Below, in pieces: positions 24,319 to 31,117 of a stretch of DNA of 64,000 bases. The notes beneath the pieces are model-generated. The model worked only from the letters and a program-made list of their open reading frames with translations, ran no database searches and was not told where the DNA came from. How positions within the stretch are numbered: the stretch's first letter is position 1; every line of letters begins with the position of its first letter. The stretch is from Pseudomonas aylmerensis (GTDB taxonomy: Bacteria; Pseudomonadota; Gammaproteobacteria; Pseudomonadales; Pseudomonadaceae): assembly GCF_001702265.1 (NCBI RefSeq), contig NZ_MAUE01000041.1:62001-126000 (forward strand), read 5' to 3'. A program made the translations under genes and the position numbers.

Positions 24319-24359
24319 CCGGAACTGGGGCCTCTCACCACAAGATTTCCCCAGTCCGG
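24319..24359. repeat. Inverted repeat in the cro-cII interval
   Basis: CCGGAACTGGGG and CCCCAGTCCGG form a long imperfect stem with an 18-nt loop that holds copy 4 of CCTCTCACCA (24331-24340). No T tract follows, so it may be a regulatory structure rather than a terminator. Confidence 0.45.
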
Positions 24360-24378
24360 CTACGACGACATACAGCAC

Positions 24379-24429
24379 ATGCACATCGGTCGTGGTCGTA
24401 GGATAGGGCGTGCCCGTTTCTATGGCTAG
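24379..24429 (+). CDS. Possible 16-aa leader peptide upstream of the CII-like gene
   Basis: The frame reads MHIGRGRRIGRARFYG and is arginine-rich. It starts inside CATACAGCACATG, a 13-bp string also found at the start of the 19753 gene. There is no clear ribosome site, so it may be chance; it is listed because it repeats an early-gene start. Confidence 0.2.
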   Translation: MHIGRGRRIGRARFYG

Positions 24430-24452
24430 ACCGTAAAAGGGGTATTTACGGT
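24430..24452 (+). promoter_or_regulatory. Start-site hairpin of the CII-like gene
   Basis: ACCGTAAA and TTTACGGT form a perfect 8-bp stem ending one base before the ATG, with the ribosome site AAGGGG in its stem and loop. It could be an operator or could hide the ribosome site. Confidence 0.45.
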
Positions 24453-24453
24453 T

Positions 24454-24942
24454 ATGAGTCGAACAGATCAATCACCGGCCGCTGGGCCGGTTCTTTCTCT
24501 GCGCAAAGCGATCTACCGCGCAGCCCATGATTACCGGGGCGGCGTGACCGCTTTGGCGCTCGACATGGTGCTCGATTACGACAGCCTGCAGAAGAAGGTC
24601 AAGCACGATGAAGAGCGGCGCTGGCTGGATCCTGACGAAATGGAAGAGGTGATCAGGCTGACCGCCGATCCTTGCCTGTTAGATGCCCTTGTCAGGCCTG
24701 CGGGTGCCGTTTGGTACAAGCCAATTCCGGTACCGGCAACTGCTGATGCGTTGAAGGCCGTCGGCAAGATGCTCGAGGAGTCAGGTCAGTTCGTGGCCTG
24801 CATGCACGACGGCGCCGCCGACAACGTCTGGGAGCCCCACGAAGTACTCTTGCTGGAGCAGCGCGGCATGGATGTTATCCGCGAGGTGCTGGGCATAATG
24901 GCTGGTGCGCGCAAGGCTATGGAGGGCGCTGACAATGTCTGA
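24454..24942 (+). CDS. Phage regulatory CII-family protein
   Basis: The 162-aa protein has a helix-turn-helix-like N-terminal half (LRKAIYRAAHDYRGGVTALA, LDYDSLQKKVKHDE) and EEVIRLTADPCLLDAL, matching the Phage_CP76 / regulatory CII family. Such proteins influence the lysis-lysogeny choice. It lies first in the rightward replication operon and overlaps the zinc-finger gene by 8 bp. Confidence 0.8.
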   Translation: MSRTDQSPAAGPVLSLRKAIYRAAHDYRGGVTALALDMVLDYDSLQKKVKHDEERRWLDPDEMEEVIRLTADPCLLDALVRPAGAVWYKPIPVPATADALKAVGKMLEESGQFVACMHDGAADNVWEPHEVLLLEQRGMDVIREVLGIMAGARKAMEGADNV

Positions 24943-25138
24943 CGATATCGATATCGCTAACGATGCTGCTGAACATTTCCGACAGCTCGCACTGGCGAGC
25001 CGTCCGCGCCCAACGTGCTCCGTCAGTGCGCAATTCTGTGAGGATTGCGACGAGCCTATCCCGTTACTTCGGCAGCAGACGATCCAGGGTTGTGCTACCT
25101 GCGTTAGTTGCCAGGGGTTGCGGGAGCGGCGGCGATGA
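24935..25138 (+). CDS. TraR/DksA-type zinc-finger protein
   Basis: The 67-aa protein has the C4 zinc-finger pattern CEDCDEPIP followed by CATCVSCQ, which defines the short TraR branch of the DksA family. TraR binds the RNA polymerase secondary channel and mimics ppGpp/DksA. ATG 24935 lies inside the CII-like stop region and the gene ends ATGA into the primase, indicating coupled translation. Confidence 0.82.
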   Translation: MSDDIDIANDAAEHFRQLALASRPRPTCSVSAQFCEDCDEPIPLLRQQTIQGCATCVSCQGLRERRR

Positions 25139-27825
25139 GTGAGCAATCCACCAGCACAGCGATATCGTCCTGGGCTCGCCGCTACATCGAAACCTTTAAC
25201 CTTGCCCTGGTCCCGATTGATCCGGGCGAAAAGGCGCCGAAAGGCATGGGCTGGAACAAGCCAGGTGGTTACATCACCGATCCGAGTGCCGCCGAAGCAT
25301 TCTGGCAACGCAATCCTAATCACAACCTGGGCGTGGTGCTCGGGCCCAGCCGTGTCTGCTCGCTGGATGTCGACGATGTGCAGTGGACGCGGTTTGTGTT
25401 GTTCGACCAGATGGGGCTCGATCTGGATGCTATGGCGGTGGTCTATCCGACCATCGTGGGCAATCCGTTGCGGTTCCGCGTGCTGTTCAAGATGCCGGAT
25501 GACATCGAGCTCACGCGCCACTCGCTATCCTGGCCCAATGAAAAAGACCCCGACGGGTCAATTCACAAGGGGCTGATGGCTCGGGCGAAGACGGCGAAAG
25601 AGCAGGGAGATGCTGCTGGTGAGGCGGCAGCGAAAGCCGAGGCTGAGGAATATAAGCGCTTCACGGTGTTTGAGCTGCGTGCGGGCTTGGTGCAGGACGT
25701 ACTCCCGCCATCGATCCATCCGGGCACTGGCAAGCCGTATACCTGGCGTACTCCGCCCAATGCTGCTGATGGTCTGCCAGTGCTTACCAACGAGCTGCTG
25801 AATATTTGGCAGAATTGGGACGTCTTCAAGCGCAACGCCGAGGCCGCGTGCCCATGGGCGCCGAAGCCAAAGAAGCCTGCGGCAAAACCGATCAAGCGCA
25901 CTCTACCCACCGACGGCAAACCCTCGGTGATTGATGAGTTCAATCGGTGCCACGATGTGGAGGAGCTGTTGCGCGCTCATGATTACATCAAGCGCGGAAA
26001 CAAATGGCTGTATCCACACAGCAGCACCGGGCTACCTGGTGTGACGGTCACAGACCGCAAGGTCTATTCGCACCACGGCGCGGATCCGCTGGCCAACGGT
26101 CACCAGAATGACGCGTTTGAGGTGTTTTGCCTGCTGGACCACGATGGCGACCAATCGAAGGCAGTGAAAGACGCCGCTCGGATGTTGGGTATGCAGCACG
26201 CGTCGCGCCCAGCCCCACAAGATATTCCCCCAGCCCCATCGGCGGATGCCAGCGAGCAGGACTCCCGCGTGCCGCCAAGTGAGGCCGCTCCAGCTGCTGA
26301 CGGGGGAGCGGGGGAGGTGCTGACCTATGAACAAGTACTGCGGCGTTACGTGCTGGTCGAAGGCACCACGCATGTGTGGGATCTCGACAAAGCGCGGGTG
26401 ATGAAGAAAACTGCGTTTGAGGCTCGCGTCGGTAAGCCATTGGCGAAACAGTGGGTAGACGACACCACCAAAAAGCTGATCTCGGATGACAAGGTCAAAG
26501 AGATCGAGCAAGCCCGCAAGATGGCTGGCAAGAAGGGTGGGGCTCTGAACCTGGAGCCGATTGAACGGTACGTGTACATCGACGGTACCAAGGACGTTTG
26601 GGACAGGGAAAAGAAACGGCGGGTTGCCGAAGGCGCGGTCAAGATGGCCCTCGGTGATATGTACGGTATGTGGTTGAACAGCCCGGAGCGGCGCGTGGTC
26701 GACGTGGAGAACATCGTGTTCGACCCGACGATGACCAAGGATCCCAACATTTATATCAACACATTCGACGGGCTGCCCATGGAGCCGGCGCGTGACGATG
26801 CCGCGTGCGAGAACCTGCGGTGGTTGATTTCATTCCTGTGCAACCACGACCAGTCGTCACGCGATTGGCTGGTGAAGTGGCTGGCGTACCCGTTGCAGCA
26901 CCTGGGCGCGAAGATGGATACGGCGGTGCTGGCCCACTCGACCATGGAGGGCTCGGGTAAAAGCCTGTTGTTCGCCGATGCGTTCGGTTTGCTCTATGGG
27001 CAATACGCGGCCACGGTCGGGCAGACTCAGCTCGAAAGCAACTTTAACGCCTGGCAAAGCCGCAAGTTGTGGGCGGTGTTCGAAGAGGTCGTGAGCCGTG
27101 ATCAGCGTTACAACCAGGTGGGCAAGATCAAGCACTTGGTGACCGGCAAGACGGTGCGCATGGAATCGAAGTTTATCAACGGTTGGGAGGAGGCCAACCA
27201 CATGAATGCCGCGTTCCTCAGCAACGAGATCATGCCCTGGCCGATCGCTCCCAGTGATCGGCGAATGTTGGTCTTGTGGCCGATGGAGACGCTACCGGTG
27301 GAGCGCCAGAAAGCGGTGGGCCGCGAGCTGGAGAATGGTGGTGTTGCAGCGCTGTACGCGTGGTTGTTGTCCGTTGACCTAGGTGACTTCGACCAGCGCA
27401 CCAGACCGCCAAGCACTGATGCGCGTGAGCGGTTGGTGGCATTGAGCCGGGCCAGCTGGCAAACTTTCCTGTTCCTCTGGCAGTACGGCGAGCTTGGGCG
27501 TGATATGTGGGGCGCCTGTTTGTCCTCCGACATCTACGCGATGTTCCTGGAGTGGTGCCACCGCAACAAAGAACACGTGATGAGCCAGACGAAGTTCTCG
27601 TTGTTCATTGGCTCTGAGGTGGACAAGACCCGCGCCATCCCCTGGACTGACGGTAGCAACCGCAAGTTTGGAGCTTTCTTCTTTCCCCGCGACGGGCAGG
27701 CTTCCCAGCCCCCATCACTCAGCTCGGCCGACCTGGGCAAAGCGGTAGTTACTTGGCGGGCAGCGGCGCGCCTGGCGGGGTGGAACGTCGACAACTGGGA
27801 CCACATCAAGGCGGCTGCAGCATGA
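25135..27825 (+). CDS. Primase-polymerase / SF3-type helicase replication protein
   Basis: With ATG 25135 (ATGA overlap) the product is 896 aa. The N-terminal 200 residues resemble bifunctional primase-polymerases (ALVPIDPGEKAPKGMGWNKP, LGVVLGPSRVCSLDVDD). The C-terminal third carries Walker A STMEGSGKSLLFAD, a downstream Walker B-like LWAVFEEV and a DUF5906-type helicase core (AAFLSNEIMPWPIAPSDRR). It should prime and unwind phage DNA at the origin, possibly the repeat region directly after it. Confidence 0.85.
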   Translation: MSEQSTSTAISSWARRYIETFNLALVPIDPGEKAPKGMGWNKPGGYITDPSAAEAFWQRNPNHNLGVVLGPSRVCSLDVDDVQWTRFVLFDQMGLDLDAMAVVYPTIVGNPLRFRVLFKMPDDIELTRHSLSWPNEKDPDGSIHKGLMARAKTAKEQGDAAGEAAAKAEAEEYKRFTVFELRAGLVQDVLPPSIHPGTGKPYTWRTPPNAADGLPVLTNELLNIWQNWDVFKRNAEAACPWAPKPKKPAAKPIKRTLPTDGKPSVIDEFNRCHDVEELLRAHDYIKRGNKWLYPHSSTGLPGVTVTDRKVYSHHGADPLANGHQNDAFEVFCLLDHDGDQSKAVKDAARMLGMQHASRPAPQDIPPAPSADASEQDSRVPPSEAAPAADGGAGEVLTYEQVLRRYVLVEGTTHVWDLDKARVMKKTAFEARVGKPLAKQWVDDTTKKLISDDKVKEIEQARKMAGKKGGALNLEPIERYVYIDGTKDVWDREKKRRVAEGAVKMALGDMYGMWLNSPERRVVDVENIVFDPTMTKDPNIYINTFDGLPMEPARDDAACENLRWLISFLCNHDQSSRDWLVKWLAYPLQHLGAKMDTAVLAHSTMEGSGKSLLFADAFGLLYGQYAATVGQTQLESNFNAWQSRKLWAVFEEVVSRDQRYNQVGKIKHLVTGKTVRMESKFINGWEEANHMNAAFLSNEIMPWPIAPSDRRMLVLWPMETLPVERQKAVGRELENGGVAALYAWLLSVDLGDFDQRTRPPSTDARERLVALSRASWQTFLFLWQYGELGRDMWGACLSSDIYAMFLEWCHRNKEHVMSQTKFSLFIGSEVDKTRAIPWTDGSNRKFGAFFFPRDGQASQPPSLSSADLGKAVVTWRAAARLAGWNVDNWDHIKAAAA

Positions 27826-27837
27826 GTCCGGCTATAT

Positions 27838-28137
27838 GTGTGTTGGGTGTGTCGGGTGTGTGTTGGGTTGGTTTTCGATACCCCACACAATTTAAAGCCT
27901 TCTATTTCGCGGCTTTCCGGCTTGTGTGTTGGGTGTGTTGGGTTTGGCGTCGCGCACGCACATGGGCGACGTTATTTGAGTCCATGGCAGCAAGATTTTT
28001 TTCTTATGCGAGTACCCTTAAACCCAACACACCCAACACACTCAACACATTTGATTTAAGGCTATTGAATTTAAAGGGTTTTAGGTGTGTTGGGTTTGTG
28101 TTGGGTAAGGTGTTTTCTGTGTCGGGTTGGGTTTTGA
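27838..28137. repeat. TGTTGGGT repeat region, candidate phage origin
   Basis: TGTTGGGT and close variants (TGTCGGGT) occur in direct clusters at about 27838-27872, 27929-27951 and 28084-28137, with an inverted cluster (ACCCAACACACCCAACACAC) at about 28019-28049. AT-rich segments lie between. Iteron-like repeats beside a primase-helicase gene suggest a replication origin. A 111-codon frame runs through (27822-28157), but its Cys/Trp/Val-rich translation simply reflects the repeats. Confidence 0.5.
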
Positions 28138-28153
28138 GCGTGGGAGCGGGGCG

Positions 28154-28636
28154 ATGATCGAAGAAATGGAAACTCTGTTGAACCATTGGGGGGAGCAAAC
28201 GCGGCGCTGTGGCACTGCCGGCGGTCTGGGCAGCCCAATGGCCACGATCATGGAGTGGGGTGGTTGTGCTCCTCGTGGTACGCCTGGGCCTCGCAGCCTA
28301 CTCAATGGCGGCGCTGGCATTGACGCCGTTGCGCAAGAGGTTGCAGCGGCGCTGGCTGAGGTCAGTCGACAGGATGAGCGCGGTCAGATGCTGGAGCGTC
28401 TGGCGGTGCTTCGTTATACCGATGACTCGGCGCCAACGTGGTTGATGCAGTTGCATCTGTGCGGGTCAACGTCCCGCGTAAAGCGGACCTACTACGATCA
28501 AGTGCACAGCCTGCACCTTCGGCTGTTACAGGTGCTTGCTGGGCGGTCGGATGCCCGGAAGTGGCTTACCACTGGTCGGGGTGATTTACCTCAAAGTCTC
28601 CTCAAAGCTGCGTCAAAGTTGCGTCGAGCTGGTTAA
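28154..28636 (+). CDS. Phage protein, 160 aa, possible late-gene regulator
   Basis: ATG 28154 follows GGGAGCGGGG. The N-terminus (LNHWGEQTRRCGTAGGLGSP, MATIMEWGG) is followed by a helical C-terminal half with TYYDQVHSLHLRLLQVLAG, reminiscent of sigma-region-4-like or antiterminator proteins placed between replication and lysis genes. Its position before a terminator and the late genes matches lambda Q. The assignment rests on position and fold impression, not on a clear motif. Confidence 0.5.
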   Translation: MIEEMETLLNHWGEQTRRCGTAGGLGSPMATIMEWGGCAPRGTPGPRSLLNGGAGIDAVAQEVAAALAEVSRQDERGQMLERLAVLRYTDDSAPTWLMQLHLCGSTSRVKRTYYDQVHSLHLRLLQVLAGRSDARKWLTTGRGDLPQSLLKAASKLRRAG

Positions 28637-28763
28637 CCGAAATTGCCCCCTTTTCGGTTTCGCACTCAGGGGGTAAAAAGTCCCCACGATATGGAATTTG
28701 CGCCTCGGTGCTGACCTCGCACGTGCTGTGCAGCTTTACCCGGTTCCCCTAGACCGGTCACTT

Positions 28764-28792
28764 AACCCCGCTTCGGCGGGGTTTTCTTTTTT
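28764..28792 (+). terminator. Terminator before the holin/late region
   Basis: The stem AACCCCGC/GCGGGGTT is followed by TTCTTTTTT. It separates the early rightward operon from the holin and packaging genes and is a natural target for antitermination. Confidence 0.85.
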
Positions 28793-28825
28793 GTGTCCGG
28801 CACACTCCTTCATTTGAGGCACAAC

Positions 28826-29170
28826 ATGACAAATGAGCAGCAAGCGCTGGCTGAGATGCCGATCTGGTTAGTGATCGTCCTGGCTCTGGTCGGCGGCGTA
28901 TCGGGTGAGATGTGGCGAGCGGATAAGGACGGGGCTCGGGGCTGGGCGTTGGTTCGGCGGCTGGTGCTTCGATCGGGTGCCTGCATCGTCTGTGGCGTGT
29001 CGGCCATGATGCTGATGATAGCGGCTGGCATGTCTATCTGGACCGCCGGCAGCTTGGGTTGCCTCACGGCAATGGCCGGTGCCGATGTTGCAATTGGCCT
29101 TTATGAACGCTGGGCCGCCAAGCGGCTGGGCGTATGCGAAACAGCCTCCCAGTCGAATCGTGCTGAATAG
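28826..29170 (+). CDS. Phage holin
   Basis: The 114-aa protein has about three hydrophobic segments (residues 13-27, 50-70 and 72-90) with a short charged N-terminus and tail, as in LydA/phage_holin_3-type proteins found in many Pseudomonas phages (LVGGVSGEMWRADKDGARGW is typical). It should form the inner-membrane lesion that starts lysis. It is separated from the endolysin and spanins by the whole structural module. Confidence 0.8.
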   Translation: MTNEQQALAEMPIWLVIVLALVGGVSGEMWRADKDGARGWALVRRLVLRSGACIVCGVSAMMLMIAAGMSIWTAGSLGCLTAMAGADVAIGLYERWAAKRLGVCETASQSNRAE

Positions 29171-29202
29171 CATCCATCCACTCGTTAAGCAGGTCTTCAG
29201 GC

Positions 29203-29703
29203 ATGAACGAATCCAGGCAGCAGCAGATACTCGCCGGGCAGTCTTCTATTGCCCAGAAAGTTTTTGGTTACGTACCGATCCAAACGAGCTGGAGCGTTCC
29301 CGCTATCCACGCCGCCACTCAGGCAGCCAAAGCCACTGGTGCCGCAGCCCCTGCAATACGCCGCGCGCTTGGCGAACTCAAAGATGCCGGACTGATCCGT
29401 GAGCCGGTACCCGGAAAGTTTCAGCGTGACGCAGCAACCCCAAAACTCAGGAAGGACCAGGCCGTGACTCAGGTAGCCAAGCAGACCGTTGTTTCGATCA
29501 AGAAGCCCGAGGGCGCATTGGATGTGTTGGCTGCACTGTCTGGAGAGGTGGTGAGTCTTTCTGACGAGTTCAGCAAGCGCATGAAGGCATTGGCTGGTCG
29601 CATCGAAGAGGTAGCCCTGTCGGTAGAGGCTGAACGCGAAAGTAATGCTGAAGCCATCGTCAAAGCCAAGCGGCTGCAAGAGGCGTTGCGTGAGTTTGCG
29701 TAA
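29203..29703 (+). CDS. Phage protein with winged-helix-like N-terminus, 166 aa
   Basis: Residues about 20-75 (WSVPAIHAATQAAKATGAAA, then IRRALGELKDAGLIREP) look like a small winged helix with an ALGELKDAGLI recognition helix. The C-terminal half is a probable coiled coil (ALSGEVVSLSDEFSKRMKAL, IEEVALSVEAERESNAEAIV). A DNA-binding role is inferred only. It lies between the holin and terminase genes. Confidence 0.6.
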   Translation: MNESRQQQILAGQSSIAQKVFGYVPIQTSWSVPAIHAATQAAKATGAAAPAIRRALGELKDAGLIREPVPGKFQRDAATPKLRKDQAVTQVAKQTVVSIKKPEGALDVLAALSGEVVSLSDEFSKRMKALAGRIEEVALSVEAERESNAEAIVKAKRLQEALREFA

Positions 29704-29717
29704 GAGGAGACCGAACC

Positions 29718-30071
29718 ATGAAGGTACATGTTTTTGAGAAAAGCTCAGAAGTACTGTGGGTGAAGACAGAAACCGGCGGCCTGACAAGTCTGTCTTACCG
29801 CCGGGATGGAACGCTGGAGAAGATCATTGCTGCGCTGGAATCAGCTTTGTTACAGGCTCGTGCGGAACAGAATTGCCCGATCATGGGTACTGATGTTGCA
29901 GCTGATAACTCCGCAGCTCTCGCAGAAATGTTAGATCGTCAGTTCCTTGTTGATGTTAGTCATCACCCATTCCCAGATGCCCGGGGACCTGAAGAACGAA
30001 TGCCAGGCAGTTGGGGCGCGGAAGTGAACGCGATTCCCGGACTGCCAGATGACTGCGACGTGTCCAGCTAG
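29718..30071 (+). CDS. Phage protein, 117 aa, unknown function
   Basis: It starts 14 bp after the previous gene with GGAG upstream. The first 75 residues look like a real small protein (HVFEKSSEVLWVKTETGGLT, LEKIIAALESALLQARAEQN); the last 45 are Pro/Gly-rich and lie opposite a minus-strand gene that looks real. The C-terminus may therefore be translated into overlap DNA, or the stop may have been lost. Confidence 0.5.
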   Translation: MKVHVFEKSSEVLWVKTETGGLTSLSYRRDGTLEKIIAALESALLQARAEQNCPIMGTDVAADNSAALAEMLDRQFLVDVSHHPFPDARGPEERMPGSWGAEVNAIPGLPDDCDVSS

Positions 30072-30215
30072 GTCTGCACCCCAAGCTGCTTGTTGGAGCG
30101 AGTCCATGATCTCTTGTTGAGACGTGTTCGACTGAGAGCCGAACGAAGACGTCAGCGGAAAGATGATCATGTCTTGACCGCTTTGGCGGACATGAGCAAT
30201 TTGATATTTAGCCAT
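29931..30215 (-). CDS. Phage protein on the opposite strand, 94 aa
   Basis: The product reads AKYQIAHVRQSGQDMIIFPL followed by an AVIWQSGNRVHFRAP segment and WEWVMTNINKELTI. The balanced composition and alternating strand-helix pattern look like a compact real protein, unlike a shadow frame. Similar short proteins occur in other Pseudomonas prophages near the terminase. It is the only leftward gene in the rightward block and overlaps the 29718 gene by 141 bp. Confidence 0.55.
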   Translation of the reverse strand: MAKYQIAHVRQSGQDMIIFPLTSSFGSQSNTSQQEIMDSLQQAAWGADLAGHVAVIWQSGNRVHFRAPTAWHSFFRSPGIWEWVMTNINKELTI

Positions 30216-30511
30216 CTTTTACCCTTCGTGATTGATGAGGCGTCCTTCCTCGGCATGCCTTCTGCTGAGGAAGGACTATCTGATGGTAGCACTTTGCTTT
30301 TTATGCCCGCTGTGTCGACCCGGAAGGCCTCGATTTTCCGGGTGGCACGATTTTGGGGCGCCGAAAAATCGCCGGGGACCCTGGGGGGATTCGAGGTACA
30401 CGGGGCATGAAACCCGCGGGAAAGCGTTAGCGGGTGGGCTGCCAGCTTACTGAAATTCAATCCATTGAAATTGAAAGGTTTCCATTGAAAAGCCGTTGAA
30501 AAGGAGGGCTT
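30216..30511. other. Non-coding region before terminase, candidate cos site
   Basis: No convincing gene is seen. The stretch holds an inverted repeat (GTCCTTCCTC ... GAGGAAGGAC, about 30242-30278), GC-rich hairpins around 30320-30400 (CCCGGAAGG..., CGCCGGGGACCC), and repeated CCATTGAAA near 30470-30495. Lambda-type phages keep cos just before the small terminase gene, and the terminase here is lambda-like, so cos should lie in this interval. The nick site cannot be placed. Confidence 0.35.
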
Positions 30512-31114
30512 ATGACGGATCCACTGTTTCTGTCTAAAAGCGCTTTCGCGGCTCGCATCGGCAGGACGCCGAGTTACATCACCTGGCTCAAAGGCAACAA
30601 TCGCCTGGTCCTGTCGCCGGACGGCAAGATGGTCGACGTGCTGGCAACTGAAGCGCTGATCGTCGAAACCGCCGACCCCAGCAAGGCCGCCGTCGCTGCT
30701 CGACACCAGCAGGACCGGATCCAGCGTGACGTTTACAGCCAACTGTCCCCCCTGGTCGAGCCGACTAACACGGCTGCGCCGCAGCAGCCTATTGCTGTAG
30801 GCGCCAAGGCACACGACTTCCAGAAGGCTCGCGCCATGCGCGAACACAACCTGGCGCAACTGGCCGAGATCGAGCTGCACAAGGCGCAGGGCTCACTGGT
30901 AGCCAGGGATGCTGTCGAGATGGGGGCGTACAACGCGGGGCGCCATCTGCGCGACCAACTGTTCGGCCTGTTGCCCCAGCTGTCCCACAAGGTTGCAACC
31001 ATGACCGATCCCTGGGACATCGAGAAACACCTGGCGGCGACACTTCGTAAATCACTGGAAGAGGCTGAGCGCATGTCCTCGTCCGACCTTGAACGAGCAA
31101 TGACAACGAGCTGA
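30512..31114 (+). CDS. Terminase small subunit (Nu1-like)
   Basis: The 200-aa product begins with a helix-turn-helix (FLSKSAFAARIGRTPSYITW) followed by a coiled segment (FQKARAMREHNLAQLAEIEL) and a C-terminal helix pair, like the lambda Nu1/gp1 family. It should recognise cos and recruit the large subunit. AAGGAGG precedes the start, and the large-subunit gene follows after 3 bp. Confidence 0.85.
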   Translation: MTDPLFLSKSAFAARIGRTPSYITWLKGNNRLVLSPDGKMVDVLATEALIVETADPSKAAVAARHQQDRIQRDVYSQLSPLVEPTNTAAPQQPIAVGAKAHDFQKARAMREHNLAQLAEIELHKAQGSLVARDAVEMGAYNAGRHLRDQLFGLLPQLSHKVATMTDPWDIEKHLAATLRKSLEEAERMSSSDLERAMTTS

Positions 31115-31117
31115 CCT

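Noticed and set aside
27822..28157. 111-codon frame through the TGTTGGGT repeats
   Set aside because: Cys/Trp/Val low-complexity translation produced by the repeats; no conserved look, so treated as non-coding.
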